Virus record (IMG/VR): IMGVR_UViG_3300032224_000787
Location: 1 to 58,339 of that record
DNA from: a virus
Strand: one strand, 5' to 3'
DNA length: 58,339 nt
A program made the position numbers and the translations under genes. Shown here piece after piece: positions 45,914-52,782 of this stretch. A model generated the notes under the pieces. The model had not been told where the DNA came from and did no database searches. It worked only from the letters and a program-made list of their open reading frames with translations. Every line of letters starts with the position of its first letter. The stretch's first letter is position 1.

Positions 45914-46090
45914 ATGAAAAAGAACATTTTAATAGCCTTTATAGTATTGGGCTTAATAGGAATACTATGCTCGTTATGGCTCATGATGACCGCACAAGAT
46001 GTAAGCAATTTCAGGCTTTCGTACATAAGCCTATTCGGATGGGGCATTGTGTTCGGGGCATCGGCAATAGCAGAATGTGAAACAAACTAA
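45914..46090 (+). CDS. Small two-span membrane protein, 58 residues
   Basis: Two hydrophobic segments (ILIAFIVLGLIGILCSLWLM and LFGWGIVFGASAIA). Preceded by the ribozyme-2 cleavage leader ending ATCTACCA. Function unknown; inner-membrane location predicted. Confidence 0.6.
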   Translation: MKKNILIAFIVLGLIGILCSLWLMMTAQDVSNFRLSYISLFGWGIVFGASAIAECETN

Positions 46091-46102
46091 AGCAGAGAAC
46101 AA

Positions 46103-46324
46103 ATGAGAGTACAAATTAACAAGGTTTGGAGTGCAGAAGTACTGCGCCCAAGCAACAAGACAAATGTGTTCCTATGCAATCCTGGCGAGGTGAAGGGGCA
46201 ATGGATAAGCATAGATAGGTACGTCAAGCTGAAGGAATTGGTGCGAAAATACACCAACATACAGGAGGTACTATACGAAGATCAAGAGGACTATACTATT
46301 CACTACTTAATACAAAAGCCATGA
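46103..46324 (+). CDS. Hypothetical protein, 73 residues
   Basis: Small soluble protein with an even mix of strands and helix (VFLCNPGEVKGQWISIDRYVKLKELVRKY). No family recognised. Stop overlaps the next start (ATGA). Confidence 0.55.
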   Translation: MRVQINKVWSAEVLRPSNKTNVFLCNPGEVKGQWISIDRYVKLKELVRKYTNIQEVLYEDQEDYTIHYLIQKP

Positions 46325-46407
46325 GCGCAGGAGATATCATATACCTATCAATAGTACTAAACTTTGTACTATTCATCAAGTACTTACAATATAGACCAAA
46401 GAAATAA
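46321..46407 (+). CDS. Tiny membrane peptide, 28 residues
   Basis: Single hydrophobic helix (IIYLSIVLNFVLFIKYL) with a basic end, coupled by ATGA to the gene before. Plausible but too short for certainty. Confidence 0.4.
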   Translation: MSAGDIIYLSIVLNFVLFIKYLQYRPKK

Positions 46408-46414
46408 CATTCTG

Positions 46415-46473
46415 TTGTGGTAGATAGAGAAGAAAGGCGTGTCGTAACTGATGCGCCTATTTCTTTTACCACA
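46415..46473 (+). other. Long imperfect RNA hairpin
   Basis: TGTGGTA (46416-46422) pairs with TACCACA (46467-46473) and AGAA-GGCG (46431-46439) with CGCC-TTCT (46454-46464). It occupies the only gap between 46407 and 46488, so it may be an attenuator or RNA-stability element. Confidence 0.5.
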
Positions 46474-46487
46474 CAATACAAAACAAC

Positions 46488-46760
46488 ATGACACCATTTG
46501 AACAAGCACAAGAACAAGTAAAAAACGGAGAGCTAAAAGCCCCGAGAGTATCTAACAATCAAGGCAGCATAGACTACTTTGGATATCAATTATCAGTACA
46601 CCATTTCAATCTAAAGATTATGGCATCAGGCATGAAATTCAAAGGCGTAAAGTTTACCGACCTAAAGAAATACTACGGACTAAAAGGTAGAACGGCAAAA
46701 GATTGCCTTCATCAGTACGAACAAATCATGTCCGAATATAAACAGAGTCTAAACAATTAA
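46488..46760 (+). CDS. Hypothetical protein, 90 residues
   Basis: Helical and basic with VKFTDLKKYYGLKGRTAKDCLHQYEQI. An HTH-like turn (LKKYYGLKGRTAKDCL) is possible. Function unknown. Confidence 0.55.
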   Translation: MTPFEQAQEQVKNGELKAPRVSNNQGSIDYFGYQLSVHHFNLKIMASGMKFKGVKFTDLKKYYGLKGRTAKDCLHQYEQIMSEYKQSLNN

Positions 46761-46771
46761 TACAAAACAAC

Positions 46772-46861
46772 ATGAGAAAACTAATCACCATTACCGCAAT
46801 CATTGTAGCCATGAGTAGCTGCAAGAGTACAAAGTATCACAGCTGCGATGCATACAATTAG
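46772..46861 (+). CDS. Tiny lipoprotein-like peptide, 29 residues
   Basis: Signal-like start (RKLITITAIIVAMSSC) with a lipobox-like end, then a short polar tail. May be a membrane-anchored micro-lipoprotein. Overlaps the next gene by 14 bases. Confidence 0.4.
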   Translation: MRKLITITAIIVAMSSCKSTKYHSCDAYN

Positions 46862-47027
46862 AGACATCCTGGACTTATTAGATGAGTTCATAGAAGAGGG
46901 CAATGCTATGTGCATTGATGGCTTATGGCGTACACAATGTGCGCAGTATAGCAATAGATTAACTAAAGAAGAGTTAATCAAATACTTTATTAAGGAATAC
47001 TATCCCGAATACAACGACAAATACTAA
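46848..47027 (+). CDS. Hypothetical acidic protein, 59 residues
   Basis: Helical, acidic, tyrosine-rich end (FIKEYYPEYNDKY). Start lies within the end of the preceding micro-gene. No family recognised. Confidence 0.45.
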   Translation: MHTIRDILDLLDEFIEEGNAMCIDGLWRTQCAQYSNRLTKEELIKYFIKEYYPEYNDKY

Positions 47028-47032
47028 CAACA

Positions 47033-47473
47033 ATGAAATTACCACAAACAAAAATTACCGTCAAGACTAAGAAAGGTGACGGCATTACGTATCAAATGAA
47101 GAGCAGTGCAGATGCTGCCCAATTCTTCCGCACTATATTCGATGCGGATACAATACAATGGACTGAAGAGAGTGCCATGATCATACTCAATCGTGCTAAT
47201 GAAGTTATCTCAGTAGATAAACTAGCAAGCGGAGGTACATCAGGTGTAATCGTAGATACAAAAGTAGTGTTCACTCGTGCTCTATCAGTAGCAGGGCATA
47301 GTATTATACTAGCACACAATCACCCATCAGGCGCACTCAAACCAAGCGAGCAAGACATTGATATAACTCGCAAGCTACGCAAGGCCGGAGATATACTAGA
47401 CATACAAGTACTAGACCACATCATTCTATCAGATAGCGGATACCTATCAATGGCAGACGAAGGATATATTTAA
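47033..47473 (+). CDS. RadC-like JAB/MPN-domain protein
   Basis: 146 residues with the RadC signature: SVDKLASGG, then VDTKVVFTRALSVAGHSIILAHNHPSG (H-x-H-x7-S-x2-D-type metal site: HNHPSG, then SEQDIDIT), then LLDHIILSD-like VLDHIILSDSGYLS. This is the JAB fold C-terminal core of RadC without the N-terminal HhH part. JAB proteins may be metalloproteases or isopeptidases; in phages the role is uncertain but often near recombination genes. Confidence 0.85.
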   Translation: MKLPQTKITVKTKKGDGITYQMKSSADAAQFFRTIFDADTIQWTEESAMIILNRANEVISVDKLASGGTSGVIVDTKVVFTRALSVAGHSIILAHNHPSGALKPSEQDIDITRKLRKAGDILDIQVLDHIILSDSGYLSMADEGYI

Positions 47474-47492
47474 TAACCAAAAACAAATAAAA

Positions 47493-47762
47493 ATGAGTAA
47501 GCAATTAACAAACGAAGACTTAATCAAAAACTTGATGAACTATAGCCCATACGGTGGACTATGCCAAGCTTTTATTATGCAAGGACTCGAAACATTCTGC
47601 GATGAGGTAATATCAAGGAAAGAAGAGATGATTAAAGAAGAAGAAGAAATGATGCTAGAAAACAGAATACCAATCGTATCAGTCAAAGGATGGGTAGGTA
47701 TAGCTGAAGATATCAAAGAAAGAATTCGATTCTTCTACGACCAAGGTAAACTTAAATACTAA
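47493..47762 (+). CDS. Hypothetical acidic protein, 89 residues
   Basis: Opens with LTNEDLIKNLMNYSPYGGLCQAFIMQGLETFCDEVI and has a glutamate-rich helix and a WVGIAEDIKERI segment. I have the impression of a recurrent phage family from Bacteroidota, function unknown. Confidence 0.6.
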   Translation: MSKQLTNEDLIKNLMNYSPYGGLCQAFIMQGLETFCDEVISRKEEMIKEEEEMMLENRIPIVSVKGWVGIAEDIKERIRFFYDQGKLKY

Positions 47763-47774
47763 TAACAATCTACC

Positions 47775-48083
47775 ATGAAAAAGATAACAGCACAAGCAGT
47801 CGATGCATTCATGAACGCTCGACCATTCAAAAAAGACAACATGACAATAGAGGTGTTGCCAAATGTAACCATCATGAAGCTATACAGTAATCGCATTGCG
47901 TACCGATATAATGACCCTGAGCGCACTTTATCCATCTCGACAACAGGATGGTTCACCAACACCACGAAAGAGCGTCTAAACGCAATTCCTGGAGTACGCA
48001 TACACCAAAAGAATTGGCAATGGTATCTCAATGGTGATCAATGGGACGGACAATTAATAGATGTAAAAGGATTAGGAGTATAG
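47775..48083 (+). CDS. Hypothetical protein, 102 residues
   Basis: Contains YSNRIAYRYNDPERTLSIS, GWFTNTTKERLNAI and IHQKNWQWYLNG, an alternating strand/helix pattern. Leader ends ATCTACC like two other genes of this arm. Function unknown. Confidence 0.6.
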   Translation: MKKITAQAVDAFMNARPFKKDNMTIEVLPNVTIMKLYSNRIAYRYNDPERTLSISTTGWFTNTTKERLNAIPGVRIHQKNWQWYLNGDQWDGQLIDVKGLGV

Positions 48084-48084
48084 T

Positions 48085-48270
48085 ATGGTCAAGTGGTTTT
48101 ACATACCTGGCAATAAGAAAGGAGTAATGCATATTCAAGTACTTGATTGGGACACGAAAGAAGTCCTGCGTAATTGGAAATGCACAGATCAAATGGAAGC
48201 ATATGAGTATCTCTCTGAGGTAACTACTCACTACTATGCAGATAAAGTAATGAACTATTTAATTAAGTAA
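48085..48270 (+). CDS. Hypothetical protein, 61 residues
   Basis: Small, beta-start with two tryptophans (WFYIPGNK, NWKC), helical end. No family recognised. Confidence 0.5.
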   Translation: MVKWFYIPGNKKGVMHIQVLDWDTKEVLRNWKCTDQMEAYEYLSEVTTHYYADKVMNYLIK

Positions 48271-48272
48271 CT

Positions 48273-48632
48273 ATGGGACGATATTATTCAGGAGACATTG
48301 ACGGAAAGTTTTGGTTCGGTGTCCAATCAAGTAACGCAGCAGATAGGTTTGGGCAAAGAGGATATGAGCCAAACTATATTGAGTACTACTATAATGACAA
48401 TGACTTAGATGAAGTTGAAGCAGAGATAAAAAGAATTGAGAATGAGTTAGGCGATAAGCTTGAGGTTCTCAATAAATTCTTTTCGGAACGCTATGGCTAT
48501 AGCGATGCTGATTTATCTTCTATTGGCATCGACAATCATGACATCAGTGAGTATGCTGACCTTGGATTAGGTAAACAAATTAGAGATTGTATTAAACAAC
48601 ATGGCGTGTGTTCATTCACAGCTGAATTATAA
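48273..48632 (+). CDS. Conserved-type phage protein (MGRYYSGDIDGKFWFGVQSS)
   Basis: 119 residues. The opening with GRYYSGDIDGKFWFGVQ is a pattern seen in uncharacterised proteins of many phages. The middle is an acidic coiled helix (LDEVEAEIKRIENELGDKL) and the end is compact. Function unknown. Confidence 0.6.
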   Translation: MGRYYSGDIDGKFWFGVQSSNAADRFGQRGYEPNYIEYYYNDNDLDEVEAEIKRIENELGDKLEVLNKFFSERYGYSDADLSSIGIDNHDISEYADLGLGKQIRDCIKQHGVCSFTAEL

Positions 48633-48649
48633 ACCAATATATATATACC

Positions 48650-49054
48650 ATGAACAATTTAATTAACATTCAAGAACGCATGGACATCATGCAAGCAGAA
48701 TTAAACACATTGCAGTTATTAGTAAATGACTTCAAGGAAGAGCAGAGTAAGCCAGTAGATAAGTATGAGTTATCTGACCTAGTAAGAGAAACCATTGTGC
48801 AGTTACTCGACAGGTTTATTGACCATAATGTATTCGATCAACTTGATAGATCACACCAAGAAAATGTATCAATTGGTTGCATTGACATCGATATCACATT
48901 CGACCTACAAGATATCGTATCTGATCAAATAGCTTCATCACATAGATTAGCAAATGATTTTGTAGATGAACTTATCAGAGAGCTAGATGAATTAAAAAAT
49001 AATGAAGAAGATGAAGCTACTGAGTCCGGGGAGCAGCAACACCAAGACTGCTAA
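48650..49054 (+). CDS. Hypothetical coiled-coil protein, 134 residues
   Basis: Starts with an heptad-like helix (NIQERMDIMQAELNTLQLLVNDF), followed by acidic helices. Overlaps the following gene by 53 bases in another frame. No family recognised. Confidence 0.55.
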   Translation: MNNLINIQERMDIMQAELNTLQLLVNDFKEEQSKPVDKYELSDLVRETIVQLLDRFIDHNVFDQLDRSHQENVSIGCIDIDITFDLQDIVSDQIASSHRLANDFVDELIRELDELKNNEEDEATESGEQQHQDC

Positions 49055-49703
49055 GAACCCAATCAAAAGTTACATCATGCATCTTTCACCATACAAGCAG
49101 AATAGCTATGGTAAGAATGTATGTGGTCACGCATCAGTAGGATGTGCTACGGCTTGCCTTAACTCGGCAGGTCGTGGTGCATTCTCTAATGTACAATCAG
49201 CTAGGATACGCAAGACTGATTACTTCCTATCGGATAAGTCAGCGTTCCTCTCTCAGCTTTGGGGAGAACTTACCACTGTCAACAAAAATAATGCAGAAGT
49301 TGCGGTGCGTTTGAATGGTACTTCCGACATTGACTTCCTTGGATTACTTAAACTAAAGCTTAATGTAGATGCGCTCAACACGTTGACTAACATTAAGTTC
49401 TATGATTACACCAAGAATCTCAAGCGTGCAATACAATACCTGGGCACTGATTATCATTTGACATTTTCAAGGTCAGAGACCAATGATTTAGAATGTATTG
49501 AGTATCTTAGATTAGGAGGAAATGTAGCTGTAGTATTCGATACGTTACCCGATACATGGAATGGATTTCATGTGGTAAGTGGAGACGAAGATGACCTCAG
49601 GTACACCGATGAGCGAGGAGTTGTTGTAGGCCTCGTTGCAAAGGGTAAAGCAAAGAAAGATACAACGGGATTTGTTATTAACCACACCGCATTAGGTGTA
49701 TAA
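49002..49703 (+). CDS. GP88/DUF7227-like cysteine protein
   Basis: 233 residues (an ATG at 49011 is an alternative start). It begins with LLSPGSSNTKTAKNP, then CGHASVGCATACLNSAGRG, and later VRLNGTSDID, KFYDYTKN and FSRSETN. Phage proteins of this kind (often called gp88) share the SxGNxKTxK and C-x-x-x-x-C-x-x-x-C arrangement and an alpha/beta barrel-like order of strands; activity unknown. An iron-sulphur or zinc site formed by the clustered cysteines is possible. Confidence 0.65.
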   Translation: MKKMKLLSPGSSNTKTAKNPIKSYIMHLSPYKQNSYGKNVCGHASVGCATACLNSAGRGAFSNVQSARIRKTDYFLSDKSAFLSQLWGELTTVNKNNAEVAVRLNGTSDIDFLGLLKLKLNVDALNTLTNIKFYDYTKNLKRAIQYLGTDYHLTFSRSETNDLECIEYLRLGGNVAVVFDTLPDTWNGFHVVSGDEDDLRYTDERGVVVGLVAKGKAKKDTTGFVINHTALGV

Positions 49704-49714
49704 AATTATCTACC

Positions 49715-50020
49715 ATGAAGACACCAATTAAATACGAAATCATGTCAGCAATGCTCAAGTATGTAACTAATGCGAGCGCTGACGGATACGGACAGCTTAA
49801 GACAATGGATGTATACGCTGTATTCGGAGACCGCACTAAAGAGTTCCTTGAGTACCTTAAGAAAGACCCAATCATCAAGGTGAGTACATACGGATGGACA
49901 TATGGTACATACCAAGGCATCGGCGGCCTACATGACATCAAGGATGAGAACTTCCGCATGATGTGCCAAGAGGCTTGGGCAAATAACAAAAGTAAAACTG
50001 CAAACTTAAACCAATGGTAA
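49715..50020 (+). CDS. Hypothetical protein, 101 residues
   Basis: Alpha/beta, with YEIMSAMLKYVTNASADGYGQLKTMDVYAVFGDRTKEFLEYL. Leader ATTATCTACC. Overlaps the next gene by seven bases. Function unknown. Confidence 0.55.
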   Translation: MKTPIKYEIMSAMLKYVTNASADGYGQLKTMDVYAVFGDRTKEFLEYLKKDPIIKVSTYGWTYGTYQGIGGLHDIKDENFRMMCQEAWANNKSKTANLNQW

Positions 50021-50205
50021 GAGTATATTTCGAGAGAGGTGGGCACGCTGAGTTAGTCGCTGTGTTCATTGATGAGTACACATACAATGATTGTGTGCCG
50101 GCATTAGAGCGCCTATGTAAAGACATGGGCTTTGATAAGATGACTGAGTCGGTTGAGCACTCGTTAAAAAGTAGATTATTAATAAGCCAAATAGAGGAAT
50201 TATGA
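50014..50205 (+). CDS. Hypothetical protein, 63 residues
   Basis: Small protein with VYFERGGHAELVAVFIDEYTYNDCVPALERLCKDMGFDKM; strand-strand-helix. Overlaps the next start (ATGA). No family recognised. Confidence 0.55.
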   Translation: MVRVYFERGGHAELVAVFIDEYTYNDCVPALERLCKDMGFDKMTESVEHSLKSRLLISQIEEL

Positions 50206-50447
50206 GAATATGTGATGCAACAGGTGAACACATGACTGATGGCTATGTAGTTGACAACGGCAGCACGCTTTTGTACTTCAGTGAAAAGAAGTATTTAATT
50301 GAGCACCTACGAACACTTGAATGGATTGATGCTGACGGCAATGAAGTTAAGCTAGATGATGATCGAGACTTACTTGATTACTTCTATGCAGAGGAGTATT
50401 ATTATTACACAACCTTTGATGATGATGACTACGATGAGGAGATTTGA
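50202..50447 (+). CDS. Degenerate zinc-ribbon-like acidic protein, 81 residues
   Basis: The opening MRICDATGEHMTDGYVVDNG and a later LLYFSEKKYLIEHL, followed by an acidic tyrosine-rich tail, match a common phage and bacterial small-protein type that normally has CDxCG and YxCSxxC zinc ligands. Here only the first cysteine remains, so the metal site appears lost. The stretch from 50434 is shared with the next gene in another frame. Confidence 0.5.
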   Translation: MRICDATGEHMTDGYVVDNGSTLLYFSEKKYLIEHLRTLEWIDADGNEVKLDDDRDLLDYFYAEEYYYYTTFDDDDYDEEI

Positions 50448-50625
50448 GAACCTGATATACCTATTCGCCGGGATTGCAATAGGTATGCTTATGGCTGCAA
50501 CACTATACGAAAAAGAAATACAAAAGGTATATAGTACTGTGCAGATACCCAAGACTACCGACATAACTGATGACGTTAATGATTATGCCAAGGGATACTA
50601 CGAACACTTAATAAAAACAAAATGA
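50434..50625 (+). CDS. Small membrane protein, 63 residues
   Basis: Start chosen at 50434 (MRRFENLIYLFAGIAIGMLMAATLY), giving a basic N-terminus and one membrane span, rather than the longer opening inside the upstream gene. The outer part is polar. Function unknown. Confidence 0.55.
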   Translation: MRRFENLIYLFAGIAIGMLMAATLYEKEIQKVYSTVQIPKTTDITDDVNDYAKGYYEHLIKTK

Positions 50626-50834
50626 AAAGAGTATTAGCGGATGATACACGTAAGTATCTATTGAAAACAATTATCGAAACTGAATTCTCAAAAACCCTTG
50701 GAGGCTTAGATGCTGAAACAATTGCAGAGCTATCACTGGAAGACGATGAGGAGTTAGTGTATACTATATGTGAAATAGCATTTAGCCTATCACATAAACT
50801 AAATGATTTAATTAATCTAAGACAACAACAATGA
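50622..50834 (+). CDS. Hypothetical acidic protein, 70 residues
   Basis: All-helical, acidic centre (LSLEDDEELVYTICEIAFSL). Coupled by ATGA to both neighbours. Confidence 0.5.
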   Translation: MKRVLADDTRKYLLKTIIETEFSKTLGGLDAETIAELSLEDDEELVYTICEIAFSLSHKLNDLINLRQQQ

Positions 50835-51061
50835 ACAAAGAATTCGAATGCCTAGTAGGTAAGAAGATATCAGGTGTAAGGTACATGACTGATGGCGAGG
50901 CTAAAGACTTTGGCTTCTATAAGAAACCATTAGTAATTGTATTTGAGGGCGGTGACTTTATGCTGCCAGTACAAGATGACGAATGCAACGATGGTGGTGC
51001 AGCGTTATTCTTTGAGCGACAAAAAAATGGATATAAAGAAACACTAATCTATACAACATGA
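50831..51061 (+). CDS. Hypothetical protein, 76 residues
   Basis: FECLVGKKISGVRYMTDGEAKDFGFYKKPLVIVFEGGDFMLP followed by a DDECNDGGAALFF segment; a small beta-barrel-like protein reminiscent of phage proteins that start 'LVGkki--VRymt-eE'. Function unknown. ATGA coupling with the next gene. Confidence 0.55.
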   Translation: MNKEFECLVGKKISGVRYMTDGEAKDFGFYKKPLVIVFEGGDFMLPVQDDECNDGGAALFFERQKNGYKETLIYTT

Positions 51062-51216
51062 GTACATTTAAAATAATCTTCTTAGATATAAATGGAGATG
51101 AACTTTATTCAAAGGTAGATCGATTCTATGATGAGAAAGATGCAAGCCAATATGCCAACAAAGTTGTAGCAAACGGCAGACACAACGAACATTCATTTGA
51201 AATACATGAACTATGA
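51058..51216 (+). CDS. Hypothetical protein, 52 residues
   Basis: Starts STFKIIFLDINGDELYSKVDRFYDEKDASQYA, a strand-strand-helix unit; overlaps its neighbours by four bases at each end. No family recognised. Confidence 0.5.
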   Translation: MSTFKIIFLDINGDELYSKVDRFYDEKDASQYANKVVANGRHNEHSFEIHEL

Positions 51217-51383
51217 GTACGTATCACATATTCTACACACGTAAGGATAAGTTACCAACAGGCATTAATATCTCTGCAATAAGTGAGATAGATGCAATAA
51301 AGAAGTTTACTTCTGAGCATCAATACGATGAAATAATATACATAGCTAAACAAGAAACGTTATGGTCACTTCAGAAGATGTAA
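51213..51383 (+). CDS. Hypothetical protein, 56 residues
   Basis: Begins MSTYHIFYTRKDKLPTGINI. Its start resembles the preceding gene (MST plus strand), hinting at duplication. Overlaps the next gene by 22 bases. Confidence 0.45.
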   Translation: MSTYHIFYTRKDKLPTGINISAISEIDAIKKFTSEHQYDEIIYIAKQETLWSLQKM

Positions 51384-51529
51384 TACAGGTAGCTGAGTAT
51401 CTCCAGATTGATATTAATCAAGGTATCATTAATGAGGTTCTCAGGAGATACAATGAGTATGCAATCGGTGATCACATAGAAGATCAATTCAGGGCAATTG
51501 AAATCATATTGTATGGAATCATATTGTAG
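51362..51529 (+). CDS. Hypothetical protein, 55 residues
   Basis: Helical, acidic, starts inside the preceding gene. No family recognised. Confidence 0.45.
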   Translation: MVTSEDVIQVAEYLQIDINQGIINEVLRRYNEYAIGDHIEDQFRAIEIILYGIIL

Positions 51530-51682
51530 ATGATTAAAGTACTTGTACTACCTACATTGCTATTCATTATGGCAATAACATTCAAGTTTAATTCGTTTAT
51601 TAAAGTAACCTATGGCATTATTCTAGCTGTATCACTAGCAGTCATAATAATAATCAAGACAATGAAAAAAAATGTAAATTAG
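51530..51682 (+). CDS. Small two-span membrane protein, 50 residues
   Basis: Two hydrophobic segments (VLVLPTLLFIMAITF and IILAVSLAVIIIIK). Starts at the base after the preceding stop. Function unknown. Confidence 0.5.
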   Translation: MIKVLVLPTLLFIMAITFKFNSFIKVTYGIILAVSLAVIIIIKTMKKNVN

Positions 51683-51685
51683 AGT

Positions 51686-52072
51686 ATGAAAATTATAGAC
51701 ATATTACTTCAAAGATTACCTGAAAGATATGTTGACCTAGTCGTTAGCAACATGGATGATTTCAACGTAGCGTACAATGAAGAAGGTACGCTTGCATCAG
51801 TAGAACTCATGACGCTATTTGATTGGGAACAGTCTAGAGAAGGCTATGACTTTTGGGACCAGGTGTACCTATACTTACTCGGTGAATCAGAACTACCACA
51901 ACTTCCAATAGATATTATATATACCCCATCTACCGTGTTGGTGATGAAGGATGGTATGTACGTTATGAATTCGGGAGGATCCGGTATAAGTATCAAGTAC
52001 GAAATCATTATGCCTGAGCTTAAGAAAGCAAATAAGAAGGCTAGTGATCAGGTTTATGCATGGCTTAATTAA
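51686..52072 (+). CDS. Hypothetical protein, 128 residues
   Basis: LLQRLPERYVDLVVSNMDDFNVAYNEEGTLASVELMTLFDWEQSREGYDFW is the recognisable stretch. Acidic and aromatic, with no family known to me. Last gene before the structured gene-free region. Confidence 0.55.
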   Translation: MKIIDILLQRLPERYVDLVVSNMDDFNVAYNEEGTLASVELMTLFDWEQSREGYDFWDQVYLYLLGESELPQLPIDIIYTPSTVLVMKDGMYVMNSGGSGISIKYEIIMPELKKANKKASDQVYAWLN

Positions 52073-52112
52073 AAAATATCACTATCAAATTTTTTTATTT
52101 CAAAATGTTTAA

Positions 52113-52120
52113 TACATTTG
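52113..52120 (+). promoter_or_regulatory. -7 element (TACATTTG) of the candidate small RNA
   Basis: Matches TAnnTTTG; the -33 position is T-rich only. Initiation about four bases later would fall at the foot of the 5' hairpin. Confidence 0.5.
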
Positions 52121-52122
52121 TA

Positions 52123-52218
52123 GTGTCTAACTCCACCCTAGACACTTAGTTTTAGCATTATATCATGGTAGATATATATAAGACCCTAGTCGAGGTGGAG
52201 AAGCGGCTAGGGTTTTTT
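52123..52218 (+). ncRNA. Candidate small RNA with kissing hairpins
   Basis: About 95 bases. A 5' hairpin GTGTCTA/TAGACAC (52123-52129, 52139-52145) has a loop containing CTCCACC (52131-52137). A terminator hairpin ACCCTAG/CTAGGGT (52183-52189, 52207-52213) followed by TTTTTCTTTTT has a loop containing GGTGGAG (52194-52200). The loops are perfectly complementary over seven bases, all of them Watson-Crick. No reading frame lies here. Either a trans-acting small RNA or a folded leader that stops early. Confidence 0.6.
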
Positions 52219-52220
52219 CT
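52183..52220 (+). terminator. Rho-independent terminator
   Basis: ACCCTAG/CTAGGGT stem with a 17-base loop followed by a T-run. Confidence 0.8.
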
Positions 52221-52230
52221 TTTTACATAT

Positions 52231-52309
52231 CCTAAAGACCCGAAGTAAAGGCGCAGTATTTAAGCGAGATACCCCTCCGAGTCACAAGCAAGGATTTCGG
52301 AGTCTTAGG
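52231..52309 (+). other. Structured intergenic element
   Basis: Outer pairing CCTAAAGAC (52231-52239) with GTCTTAGG (52302-52309), one bulge; inner hairpin CTCCGA (52275-52280) with TCGGAG (52297-52302). No gene. Could be part of a further RNA. Confidence 0.4.
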
Positions 52310-52438
52310 GTTCGAGAGATGGAATGATTCCGAATTAAAATAATTAATCTTAAATGATGCAAAAGGGTTTTCTCATGACTTGTTACCCGGCATCAGCCTC
52401 AAATGAAACTAAGAACTCAACGGAAGTAAGTTATATAT

Positions 52439-52502
52439 GGTGATTAACTAGTCAACTCTTTGCTTTAGGGGGAGCAGGGGGTTGACTTGTTTTTTAATCA
52501 CC
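52439..52502 (+). terminator. Two-tier hairpin, terminator-like
   Basis: Inner stem AGTCAAC/GTTGACT (52450-52456, 52481-52487) followed by TTGTTTTTT; outer stem GGTGATTAA/TTAATCACC (52439-52447, 52494-52502). The outer pairs enclose the T-run, so it can work as a terminator or as a stable folded RNA end. Confidence 0.55.
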
Positions 52503-52535
52503 TTAATTCTACGTCAAATCTAACAAAAGTAAGTT

Positions 52536-52778
52536 ATGAAATCTAGAAAACGAATACACGTTAATCAACATCACATTAGGTCCAACAAGACAAAAGGTAC
52601 TGATTTACCTGTTATAACAATCAAGCAAGGTAAAACAAATACCTACTGCAACGAAGTAAATATACTAGGTCCTAGTAAAATAATTTATTCTGGTTCTGGT
52701 TGTGATGTAAATCCTTTATTAGGTTGTGGCGCAAGAGTAGTTATTGAGACTTATGCCGATTTAGAAATAATAAAATAA
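52536..52778 (+). CDS. Conserved-type phage protein with NQHHIRSNK motif, 80 residues
   Basis: Pattern VNQHHIRSNK, then LPVITIKQGKTNTYCNEVNILGPSKIIYS, then GCGARVVIETYADL. I associate this with a widespread small phage family of unknown function. The ATG lies in a second copy of AAGTAAGTTAT, 103 bases after the first. Confidence 0.65.
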   Translation: MKSRKRIHVNQHHIRSNKTKGTDLPVITIKQGKTNTYCNEVNILGPSKIIYSGSGCDVNPLLGCGARVVIETYADLEIIK

Positions 52779-52782
52779 AACA

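Noticed and set aside
46440-46460. A third hammerhead (GTAACTGATG) near 46448
   Set aside because: CTGATG is followed by CGCC instead of A plus stem II, and there is no GAAA and cleavage triplet in the right order; it is explained as the loop of a plain hairpin.
52300-52325. tRNA T-arm-like GGGTTCGAG
   Set aside because: The flanking bases do not pair into a 5-bp T stem and no anticodon or acceptor arm can be built.
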